Assembly (NCBI GenBank): GCA_040388605.1
Contig: JAZKBN010000057.1
Coordinates: 1 to 61,789 of the forward strand
Origin: JAZKBN01 sp040388605
GTDB taxonomy: Bacteria; Bacteroidota; Bacteroidia; Cytophagales; Flexibacteraceae
Direction: 5' to 3'
DNA: 61,789 nucleotides
In this document: one piece after another, positions 47,489 through 59,800 of the stretch
Layout: every line of letters begins with the position of its first letter
Numbering within the stretch: the first letter of the stretch is position 1
Program-made: the position numbers and the translations under genes
Notes under the pieces: model-generated
Database searches by the model: none
What the model saw: the letters and a program-made list of their open reading frames with translations, nothing else
Told to the model about the DNA's origin: nothing

Positions 47489-47819
47489 AATGCAATAGTG
47501 TTTTTGGTCCGTTCGAAGGATATAAAGACAACGGATACTCCTTGTTTCCGAGGAAGTAAGCAATGCCTGTAAAATATTAACCTGATGTAAGTAAATCCAC
47601 TAATGCTTAGGCACATAGAAATATGCCATTGCATAATTCATATGCTGTATATTATTGTTTGTACCACAAAAAAATATACTTCAGCCCATTATCCGTTATA
47701 GGTATCTGTACAATGGTATAAGACAAAAAAACATAGACAGCGTACAGTAATAATCCTGCTAAATGAATCATTACTAAAGCAAATCGGCCCCGAAGGGCCG
47801 ATTTGCAACAATTAATTTA
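47489..47819. other. Non-coding gap between giant C and giant B
   Basis: This 331-bp, AT-rich gap contains the giant C terminator hairpin (47779-47806) and, on the minus strand, must hold the giant B promoter. I found no exact TAnnTTTG on the minus strand. No gene is credible here. Confidence 0.6.
47779..47806 (-). terminator. Hairpin terminator after giant C
   Basis: GCAAATCGGCCC (47779-47790) and GGGCCGATTTGC (47795-47806) form a perfect 12-bp stem with a CGAA loop (TTCG on the minus strand). It begins 13 bp after the giant C stop codon. The T-tract on the minus strand is short (TTTAG). Confidence 0.8.
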
Positions 47820-50800
47820 TTATTCTATTGTCAGCTTCCTGAATACTCGTTCAGTACTGTTTGTAATCATGACGTTGTAGAAGCCAGGTTTGAGGGAAGA
47901 AACGTCCAAAGGCTGCAAATTACTTTGCTCATCCAGTGAATATTCTAAAACCAGCTTACCTGTTGCATCATAAACGTGCATTGAAACAGTGGTTCCGGCA
48001 TCTACCACAACATGCAGCTCAGTGCGGGCCGGGTTAGGATAGAAAGCTTGTAACAACTCTGTTTTACCGTTCAGGTCTACTGTACGTATTGCAGAGAACA
48101 TATAAGCACCGTCGGTGTCAACCTCGCGGATACGATAATAAACAGTTCCTTCTACAGATTCTGCCTTATCAACAAAGCCGTAGCTGCTCATGCGGGACGA
48201 GTTGCCTGAGGCTTTAACCTTACCTACCGTAACAAAGTTGCTTCCGTCGGTGCTGCGCTGAACATCGAAGTAAGATGCTCCCTGTTCAGAGCCTGTGCTC
48301 CAGTTAAGAACAACATTCCTGCTTTGGCGTGCAGCAGTAAAGGTAAGGAAGGTTACAGGGAGAGGATTATCCAAATCTCCGCCGCCCAAGGTAATCTGGC
48401 TGAAGTCTGCTATCGGGTAGAAGTTGTAGAATGTATTAGCTGATACAACCGCACCGGTGTAACGTGTCCAGTCAGGGGTGTTATCCAGTTCGCCTGACCT
48501 TTCAATATAAGTACCGTCGGAATTAATAGGGGCACGATACAGCTTTGTGAGCTTAGCGTCAATAAAACCGTTCCTCTCAGCATCCATGAATGTTAAGAAA
48601 ACGTGGGCATGCCTGTCGCCGGTAGCGGCCGGTGTGCCGGGGAATATGTCGTAATACCTTAGTATGCTCTTACCGGGGGTAACAAAGTCAGGATCACTTG
48701 GTCTTGTGCCGGTAGTGGTTACACGTTTGATAACCGTGTTGGCACCCAAAGGATCAACATCAGTACGAACTGTTAAGCCCATTCCGCTCGGTATATCGGA
48801 ACCTGAGGTACTGTAATCACGGATAGTTTTAACAGTACCCAAAATACGGGAAGAGTTCGAATTGCTTTCAACCACGCTGCCTGCAGGTGAAATTTCAACA
48901 TAAACGCTGTCGTTCACCAAATCACCGTTTGCGCCTACTGTGAGCAGGCCGTTAGTGGTTGTTACAGGACCATCTACATATACATAGCTGCCCAGAGTTG
49001 CTGTGCCGGTAAGTGTTCTGTCGAAGGTAAGCGACGCAAGCTTGTTATTATCTGTACCGGCAGCCTGATCAAATCCGAATGTACCGGTAAGGCTGCCTGT
49101 GCCGCCTATATTAAGCACAGAGGTTGCCGACCCTACCAGGCCTCTCTTGCCGGTAAAGAAATCTGAATAAACATTCAGGGTTTTGCCGTTTATATTCAGC
49201 CTGCCTGTTGTGGTGCCAAGGTTTACGGTACCACCGGCTACCAGGGTCAGATCCTCGCTGAGGCTTACCAGGGGAGCGGTTACAGTAAGGTTTTTCAACA
49301 CGTTGGTTGTTCCAGGTGTGGTTATTGACAGCGGCAGGGTATATGGCCCTGTACCTGTAAAGCTCATACCTGCATTTGCTGAACCTACTATGCGGTAATT
49401 ATCGGAAGGCGATAATATACCGGCTACGGTCAGGTTGCTGCTGCTGAGACGAAGCTCACCGGTTAAGGAAAGCGTACCTGAAACCACAAGGTCGTTATTC
49501 GTACCCAAATCAATGCTTGAGCCGCCATCTGACAAAGTTAGATTATTAAGCCTGTTGGTCGTGCCCGGTGTGGTATTATCCATAGGCAACACATAATCTG
49601 TAGCTACGCTTGATAGATTAAGGTTAGACGTTGAAGAGCCCCTGATTGTGCCGCCTGTACCCAATGGCATAGCGCCTACAGTAAGCGTGTTACTTCCTAT
49701 ACCAAGTATACCTGAGTTAAGGGTTAGGGTATTAGCAATCACATCACCGCCAAGGGTTACTATGTTTCCTGAGCCCGCAGTCATTATTAATTCCTGCAGG
49801 GTCTTATCGCCGGTGCTGCCGCTGAGCGTGAATACTGTGCCGTTAGCGCCGGAATTGGTTGTTACCTTGGTAGTCGAAGAACCTTTAATACCTCCCGATG
49901 AATAGTTAACGGGGCCGTCAATTATTGCGTTTATACCGGTAAGGTCAAGCGTACCGCTTACAAGCTGCAAGCCTGTACCTGCCGTTGATACAGCACCTCC
50001 GAAAGTAAGATCGCCTGAAGGAGTGAGCGTATGCGCACCAATATCAACCCTTAGCGTACCGAACCTTGAACCCCAGGCTGTTGCCGGATTTGAACCGCCG
50101 GGAATACCGGGAGGAGCATAAGGGTTAAGGGCAAAGTCAGCATCGTAATTAATAGTGAGCGATGATGTTTTGGCTACCACATCGGCAGCGGCGGCAGCAA
50201 TTGCAAGGGCATCTGCGTTACTTACCACTGATGTGGCTGTAGCACTGCCCGGGCTTAAATCGCCGCTAACGTGCAGGGGACCTGCAAGTGTAAGCGCCTT
50301 GCCGTTCAGGTTAAATACCGAACCGCCGGGCACTGTAAAGTCATCGGCCACGTACATATTGCCTCCCATAGAGAAGACGGCGCTTGAAGCCATTGTAAAG
50401 TCTCTTACGGCGTTGGTTGAGCCAGGCGTGGTCTGGTCGAAAGCAAGGCCGCTGATGCTGGTACCGTTCAGTACCAGGTCAGTGGTTACGGAGCCCCTGA
50501 GGGTACCGCCCGACGTTGCACGCGCTATGGTACCGGTACCTGAAGGAAGTAATTTATAGATAGTACCTGCTCCGGAGTTAAGCGCTGTAATGGTGCCCCC
50601 GGTAGTGTTTGATTGAACACCCGTTCCGGCACCCCCTGTTTTAGAAAGCGTACCTGCACCGGAAGCTGTACCTGTAGTGGTACCTGTCAGTGTAAGAACA
50701 CCTGTACCGCTGTTATAAGCAGATACTACGAAGTTAGAACCGGCTGTAACCCCTGTAGGCGGAGTGGCCACCGAGGTAATGGTTACAATATCACCGTTAG

Positions 50801-53800
50801 TAAACGAACCGCTTACGCCTGTTACATCAAATGTGCTCGCACCTGTAAGAATTGATGTGAATCCCGTGCTTCCGGCAGAACCGGTTACTGTGCCGGTAAG
50901 CGTCATTACACCGGCTGTATTAGATACAACGGTAAACGCCTGGCCCGTAATAGGCTGACCGCCGCTTACAGGTACAGAACCTGCGGGGGCAGAGTTAAGG
51001 TATACCTGGGCGTTTGCTCCAACAGTGGCCATTGTACCGCCTGATACCCCGTTCAAAGTAAATGTTGTGCCGCCGATAACAGATAAGCCCACCGAAGTGT
51101 AGGTTCCTGCTGTAACAGTAGGTATAAGGGTACCGTTAAGCGTAGCGGAGATTCCGCTTACAGAAGCTACAGTGAAAGACTGTCCTACTATAGTTAAACC
51201 ACCGGAAGTGGGTGCGTTGGTTGCAGAGGCTATGTTAATAACAGAACCCGCTGCAACTGTTGTGGCAGCAGGCATTGTTACAACAAAGCTGCTTCCTGCC
51301 GCCGTGCCGTTACCCAATGATAATGTTGAGAATGCAGGTGCTGTACTTGTAACTGTACCCGTAACGGTAAGCGTTGTACCTGCTACAGCTGTAACCGGGA
51401 AGAATTGGCCTGTGGCAGTTCCGGCCGGTATTGGAGCGGAGAGTGAATACAGGAATATATTATCGCCGGGTGCGTATGAAGCCGCATCGGCCACACCTGT
51501 TATATTGAATGAGCCTGTTCCTTTATTCAATGAAGAGAATGAAGAGGGCACAGCCGCACTTGTTACTGTTCCTGCCAGGGTAAGAGTTACCAAACCGCCC
51601 GAAGGCGCTCCTATAGATGCTACGGTAAACGTTTGTCCTGTAATTGGCACACCACCGAAATAAGGCACCGGGTTTGCCACAGCCGATATTGTAACGCGGT
51701 CGTTAACAGCAAATGTGCCTACTGCAACGCCGGTTACTGTAAAGGTTCCGTTACCGGGATTTATAGCTGTAAAGCCGGTGCTGGTTGCTGAGTTATTGAA
51801 GTTGCCGTTCATAGTCAGGCTATGCCCTGCACCCACATCAAGTATGCCTTTGGTTAAGAGCAAATCACCCACAACCACTGATGTGCCGAAAGCTACCGCG
51901 TTATTATCAGCAGCTTTGTTTAAAGTAAGCGCATCCAATGTGTATTCAGCAGCCGATCCGGTACCGAATGTAATGGTGCCTGCAGTGCCTGAGCCGCCAA
52001 GTGTTAAATCGCTGCCGGTTGAGCTTATAACCTTGGCCGAGTTGGTTTGAACTATTGCCCCGTTAAGGGTAAGCAGCTTGCCGTTGAGCAACAGGTTAGT
52101 AGTGTTCAGGGAAAGCGTGCCGCTTGAGCTTATATACAAATCGGTACCAAGGGTAAGATCTGAGCCGGAGCCGCGTGCAACCGTTAAGGCTGCCAGCCTG
52201 TTTGTTGTACCTGCAGTGCTCGCATCCATCGGCAGGGTCATATCGCCTGTACCGCCTAAAGTAAGCCTTGATGTGGAGCTGCCGGTAAGGAAGCCGGTTC
52301 CGCTGTTATCATTAAAGGTACCGTTCAGGGTAAGGGTATTGGCTCCTATTATAAACTTGCCTGTAACATCCATTGATGTTTCAACAGTCAGATTGCTGCC
52401 GAGGGTAAAAGTACCTGTTCCCGTGCGCGCCAATGTAAAGTTGCCCAGCGTGTGGTCAGGCGTACTTGATTGGTCAAAGCCAAGCGTTCCAAAAGGACCT
52501 GCGCCGGTTATACTTAAACTTGAAGTTGATGAAACCCTGAGGGCTGCGCCTGTTCCTGTAGAGCATGTGCCGCTTAAGCCAAGTGCAAAGGTGTTCAAAT
52601 CTAATGTGCCGTTTGAAAGCATCATCAGGCCGGTTACGTTCACATCAGAGCCCAGCTTAACTATACCTGCAGACCTGTTAACTGTTAAGTTAAGCAGCGT
52701 TTTTGCGCTTGCGTTAAACGGAATCGGCGAAGTAAGGTTACCGCCCCCTGTAATCTCCAGTGAGCCGCCGCTTGATTCGAGCTCGCCGCCGGTTGCGGTT
52801 AAATTACCTAATGAGAGCGAATGGCTGCCAAAGTTAACCGCACCATTGGTGAGGGTGAGGGCATTAATAGTCAAATCGCTTCCAAGCGTCAGGGTCTTAC
52901 CTGAACCGTTCATGGTTAAATTGGTAAGTGTAGCGCTCAGGCCTGTGTTGTTCAGGGTAAGGTCCTTTGTAACTGTTATTACATCAGAGAAGGTTCCGCC
53001 GTCGAATGTGATAGTACCGCCGTCTGTTGTAAAATTAACAGCATCTTCTATTTTACCGGTAGGCGACAGCGTGGATGTGCTGAATGAAACACCTGAAGAA
53101 GTATTATCCAAATCGGCAGAAAGCGTTGCGTTGCTTATAATCGCACCGCCCGTACCTACAAATTTCAGTGTCTTGGTAATATTAGCTGTTGGGAAATCTG
53201 CGCCCCCAACCAGGTTTATTGTACCGCCGGGTACCGTAACAACAATGGCTGAATCAATTGTTTTCAGTGCAAAAGCTGCAGAACTGCCATCGAAAGCCGG
53301 GAACAGCGGGTCGCGATCATGGCCGTTTGCATAATCAACATACAGGCCGTTAAAGGTTGCACCAAAGTTTCCGCCAATAACCGGCGTTGTTGTATTTGCA
53401 ATGGCCAATCTTACGGTAGCTCCGTCGGCAAAGGCTGTAAACGGAGTTGTTGCCGTAATAGTACCTGAGTTGGATGCATTTCCTATCCCGCCGCGTAAAG
53501 TATATCCGCCTGCAAGGGTACCTGTTCCGGATGCTGTTCCGGTGGTTGTGCCTGAAAGGGTAAGCGTTGTTCCGACTATAGAGGTTATGGTAAATGTCTG
53601 GCCGGTTATGTCAATACCGCCCGACTGAGGAACAGGGGCTGTTACTGAACTTACAGTAACCAGATCACCGACAGAGAACGAACCTGCCGCAACACCTGTT
53701 ATGGTGAAGGAGCCTGTACCAATTGATATTTGGGTAAATGTCGGGGTGGCATTAGAAGCTGAAATAACACGCAGGTTGGTAGGGTCAGTTACCTGGTCAT

Positions 53801-56800
53801 CGCTGGCTCCGGTAGTGTTATAGCTTAAGGTAGGTGTGCCCGAAGTAAGCGCGCTGCCGCCTGTGCCACGGGTAAGGGTGAAGTAACGGAAAGGCGATGC
53901 TGATGCTCCGGCCAATACCGGACCTACCGCGGTTGCATCGATCAGCTCGGCTGTATAGGTATTTGAGGTTGCGCCTGAATGCTGGGCCGCAAACACGAAG
54001 GGGCGATAGCTGGCCGGGGTTTGGTGCGGATCAGGAGAGCCGCCGGTAACAACCGTACCTATCGGGAATGTAAGCGTTGGCGCAGTGACTGCAGCTGTTA
54101 ACGAAAGCGGGCCCATTACATACGAATTTGCCGAGCCGCCGGTTATGCCTGTGTACGGCACGGTAAAGCTAAATGATCCGGTATCGGTATATAAGTAGCC
54201 ATTGGTGAGGGCCAGCGATGAAGCGACAAGACTTGAGCCCAGCTTCATTACTTTAGAAGCACCGTTCAAGGTAAGTGTGGTAATATCAGGGCTACCTGCA
54301 GCAATGCTTGTTCCGTCAATAACCGTAACGTTCTTATTAATTGTTGCGGTTGGGAAAACCCCTGTGCTTGGGCCTGTAAGCACCAGTGTGCCGTTTTCGT
54401 TCAGCATATTCAGACCTTCGTTGAAGGTATTTGAAATGCCGGACGGGTAAAGGTGGTTGGCAATCACAGTTGATGCATGCACAATATAAAGCTTCCTGAA
54501 CCAGCCTTGGAAACCGGTTACCGCAATATTTGCGGGAGCTTCGGTTGCGTCATCAAGCCATCCGCTGAAATCAACAACAGTTGAGGAACCGCCTGAGGCA
54601 CGTGTTGTTACCGTTGCAAGATCAGTAGCACCCCAGTAATTTCCGCTTGCATCTATAGACGCTGCTGTAGATGTATTTTTCAAGGTAATAACAGTTGTAT
54701 TAGTATTACTGGAAAAATTGTTGCTGTAAATGGTTATAGGCGGTGCTACTGTAGGTGCAGCATTTGCTGTACCGGCAAGATAATAAGGACCCGCATTAGG
54801 GCATGTAGTTGAACTTGCTCCATCTATGGCAATCAAGCCGCAAGCAGTGTTCGTACCTCCGGAAATTATATTACCTGTAATATTTATACCTGTCATATTT
54901 AAATATGTAGAGCGTATATATATAGGTGATGCATTACTTACATTAGCAGCCTCCGGACTACCCGAATTTAATATTCCCGAGTTACCACAGTTTGTAAAGG
55001 TATTATTAAGAATAGAAGTCGAATAGGGTTCATACATATAAACTGTCCGGCCGTTAATACCATTGAAAGTACAGCCTTGTATAGTCATATATGTGTTACG
55101 AATAGCATCCGGACATGAAAATTTAGCATTAATAATTCCTGCATAATCATTCTGCCTCATCTCAGCGTTACCGTTATAAAACGAGCAGCCTGATATGTTA
55201 ACAGTCATGTTACCTGTTGATTGATCATTAGAATAAATACCATAATTGGTATTTTTAAAATTAACATTGCTGATGTTATAGAAGCTTGCTCCGGCACTTA
55301 ACGGGGTTTGGGTAGTTGGGGCTCCTGTTGTGGCACTATTTGGACCTGAAGTTGCTACATAAGCATTAAATATCCTTATACCGAATCCCATACCGGCACC
55401 CGATAAAGCCGGGCTGACACCAGCGCTGCCTATATAGCCGCCTGTAACAGTAACCGGGTCTGAAGAATTAGAACAGTTGAATAAAATGTAGCCTATACCA
55501 CCCACACCTTCCGGTGTAAGTGTTCCGTTTATCCATTTACCGGGAGCTCCATCTACTGTATTATCATTGTATTCAAGGTGGGTGCTTTCGCTCACATTAA
55601 ATGCGCCGAAACCTGTAAGCAATGAACTGCCTGTTGAGCTTGTTACAAACGTATTTGATGTGTCTGCGGCATTAGAGAAGTTACGAATCTTATTGTTGTT
55701 TACCTTGAAAGAGGCTGTTCCGCTAAGTTCATTGGCTAATACACCATAAGGATTAACACTATAATTAGAGCTAAAGCTAAGGGATGCATTAAGCGGGCCG
55801 GTTGGTGAAATATGATTATTGCTGATGCTTGATTTAGCAGATGACGGTAAACCAATGGTAAAATCACGTACATACACGCCGTTATAAAGCTTCTCAATGG
55901 TGTTATTAACAACATCCGCATACTGGTTATGACGTAAAAGAACACCACGGCCCGAATAGGTTGCAGTGGTTCCGAAGAACTCTGCATAGGTTTCAGGTAC
56001 ACCGCTAATATTTCTGATAAGGTTTTTAGTAACCAGGTTATTTTTACCGATTACCACACCGGGGCCATCAAGCATAATACCCTGCTGAATGGCATTCTGG
56101 ATAACACAATTTTGTATAGTCAGGTTATCAGTTGTAGCGGGCCATGCATCGGCATCCGTACCGTTGGCAAAACAGCGCGCAGTATTGGTACCATCCAGGA
56201 TTAAACCATCTAAAGTAACATCATCAACAGTAACTGTGATTACATTACCGTCAACTGAGCCTGCTGTAGCCCTTTTAATCACTGTTTCACCTGTAAATGT
56301 CGAATAGTCCCTGCCTGCATCAGCACCCTGAACGCCGAATTTCGCGCCCTTGATTGTCATGCCTTTGCTTACAACCACATCTTCGGTAAATACTGCAGCA
56401 GGCAGTGTTACAGAGCCGCCTTCAATCACCAGGCTCATTGCATCAGATATCCTATTGGTATTATCCGATAAAGTAACTGCAGTAGCATTAATTGTATTGG
56501 AATCCGGTAAAGGATCAGCCAGGTAAACATTTGAGGCAATTACAACTGAGAAATTGTGGGCGGGAGTAAGTACCGGGCTTACTGAGCTCGGTGTAAGGTT
56601 AATGGCAAGCGGAACAGTTAAAGTACAAGATTCCGCATTATAATCTCCTCCTGCCATGTAAATCCTGGTAAGGGGGTGGGCAGCAGCCACTGAAACAGCG
56701 TGTGTAAGGGTTTTGAATGGTCCTGCAGTAACTCCGCCTGTAACTCCGGCACCTGTTTCCGTAGTGCCGTCATAATGGGCGTCGTCTCCTGTTGCATAGT

Positions 56801-59800
56801 TTACGTAAATAAACGGAGGCAGGTTACCAAGTGAGCCGGTTCCTAAAGCCAGGGTTTCAGGCAACTGGGCAAAGTCTACTGTCGACAGAATGAAACCCAT
56901 AGGGGCAGAGTTGGCATTAGAGGAGCCCTCACCGCCGAAATCCTGCCAGGTATCAGGCGTGCCGAATGAAGACTGATAGGCTGCTACGCGCAGAAGCGTT
57001 TCATCTGTAACAGGTTCATCGTTACCATAACTGAAAGTAAAGCGGCCATGTACAAGCGCAGTAGGATCGTTTTTACTGAAAGTATAATAACGTATGGGTG
57101 AAACGTTCAGCAAGGCGCCGCTAACATTGTAAGGCAGCGCAACTCCTGATTCGTTAACTATATTTCCTGTATAGGTAGTTGAAGTGACCGTTCCCTGCTG
57201 AACACCCAGCCTGGCATAACGCTTACCAACACCGGCCACACCGAACGGGAATACCATGTTGCGGGCAGATGTTGTGGCATTTACAGCAGCTACAGGCCCT
57301 GCAATATAGCCTGCACGGGTAGTTGCAATTAGCGCACTGCCGGTATCAACTGTTGCGCCTGCGCCTAATGTAAGCAGGTTAGTGCTTGTGGTATAAATTA
57401 TACCATCGTCAAGGCGAAGGTTTGTGGAAACACCTACCGGGCCTGTTAATGTAATTTCAGCATTGGCATTATTCAGCCTTAGCGATCCTATGTCTTTATT
57501 TCCGCCTTTTAATTTGAATTTGGCATCGGCAGAAACGTATTCAATATTGCTGCCTGAATTATAGGTTGAGGCCAGTTCCACCTCGTCAAGAACGGATGAT
57601 GAAACAACATCCTGCGCAAGAGCAAGGTTGGTTACACCTGTTTGTAAAGACTGTGTACCGCCTGCTATAAAAGATTTTGCAGCGGCAGTTGTTTGAACAC
57701 CTACAGCATTAGGGTCCGGATCTGTATCAGGATCTGATTTCAGCCATGGGGAGAATGCTATGCGTGCTGTGGTATATGTGGCTGAATTACCAATAGGCTG
57801 GCCTGCTCCTGCGCTGTTATATGTGGCATTTAACGGACCTGTTGAGCTGTTCCACCAGTTGCCGGAAACATCAGCAATGGCGGCCCCCGTACCACCGCTG
57901 TTCACATTCCTGAAAGCGAGGGTGTTGCCGCTAAAGCTGTTGAATTTAATGTAGTTATTGGCAGTGGTTATGGTATTATCACGGTCAAAATAATCAGCTG
58001 TGGCCATACCGTTCAATAAACAGTTATTGTTGGCTACAGTCTGGCCGCTGGGAGATTGGATATCTGTTGGCGGACCAAGGGTTGTATAGCCCATGTTACC
58101 TGCCTGAGTTTGAACGCCTACATCGCATCCGGTAACAATGTTTTTATAAACCCTGTTGGAAGAACCGGCCACAAAAATGCCTATGCCTTCGCTTTTAATG
58201 GTACCGGGCGAGCATGATGATGTTGATCCACGAATGCCTGTTACCAGGTTATAGGCAACCACTGCGCCTGATGGATCATATGTTCCGTTCCTGCGCATTA
58301 CAACAATAGCGGCGTTATCGGTACTATTGGACGTGCTTACAGAAGATTGTGTAATTGTATTGCGCAATACAGCTGCTGCACCGCTGCCGCTTTCAGTACC
58401 GTTAGCTGCAGGATTTTTAATCTCAATACCGTATCGCTGAACCTGGTTGGCCGCTGCCCTTGTAAGGTCATTCCATCCTAAATTAATCGTGTTATCGCTT
58501 ACAACTACATTGCTGCTGGTGGCAGTAAGACTGATACTGATAGCGGCATCTCCGTTATTCGTTAATATATTATTCTTAATTAATATATTTTCGAAGGTAT
58601 AACCTGCATTCAGGTCAAGGCCGCCAAGGCTGTTATAGCTGGAAGTACCGTTTTTAAAGGTAAAGTTGGTAACAGAGTTAGCCGCATTACCCTGGTAGAA
58701 GAAACCACGGAAGGATGTACCGGTAACACCATTGGAATCAAGGTTGCAGGCGTCGAACGAAAGCAGGGACATGTTTGAGCTTTGGGGCAACAGCCAACCG
58801 TTTGCGCCTGACTTGCTCACAGACACATTGGTGAAGAAAACGTTGTTAAGGCTGATATTTGCGGCAGTAGTAACACCGGTATTAAACTCCTCAATCTTAA
58901 AGTTTTCCAGGTAAAAGTTATTAGACCCGGAGCCGAGCGTGAAGCCGTTTATACCGCCTGAGTTTGCGCCGAAGTTACCGTCAAGCACAGTACCGTATTT
59001 GCTTACACCTTTCAGGGTGACCCCTTTGGCAACCGCAAGACGCTGGAAGAAGTGGCCTTCTCCCACATTAACCGTTCCGGTAGCTTTGGCCAGCAAAATA
59101 CCGGTACCTATGTGCCCGTTAGCAGGCACATTTACTGTAGTAGCCGTAATATTACCGCTTACCAAGGGTGCGCGCGTAAATGAATGGGCAAAAGCAATAC
59201 CCCAGGCAGGAACCCCTAAGGTGCCTGCAGTTGGAGAGCTGAGTGTAACAGTAAAGTTATTTTGTGCGTTTGCAAAGTTTGTTGCCAGCTTAAAATTATC
59301 GGCATCCACAACATACACATAATAAGCGCCCACTGTATTCGAGCCGTCGTTGCTTGTAGCTAAGCCGCCAATTGAGCCGGACTGCGCTGTGTACAATACG
59401 CGTTCGCCGGTTATAAAACCGTGGCCGGGTGCATTAATTACACTGCTTACAATTGAGCCTGTTGAGGTAACCAGCACTTGTGCAGCATTTCCCGTAGTTA
59501 TGGTATTTACTGTAGCATCGCCGGAAGTGGGACCCTGTAAAATCAGGTCCTTACTTATAACCACATTTTCAGGGTAATTACCGGCGGCCACATACAGGCT
59601 GCAACCCTGGCATACTGCAGCAATGCCCGCGTTAATAGTCTTTTTGGCAGCAAGAGATGATGTGCCCGAGTTATTATCATCGCCGGTGGTGCTCACGTAA
59701 ATGCTGGTGGAAGAACCCGAGCCTATAGCAAAAATATAGCTGCTGCTCGCGCCTGAAATAGTGGCAGAGCTTGTTAAGTAGGTAAATACAGCTGTGGTTG

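Noticed and set aside
52078..53334. A 418-codon plus-strand frame antisense to giant C, and many similar Val/Pro-rich frames opposite giants B and C (for example 34692-35579).
   Set aside because: They are shadows of Gly/Thr/Ser-rich repeats read backwards (GGT-ACC-type codons give open frames on both strands). They have no family resemblance and lie wholly within confident genes.
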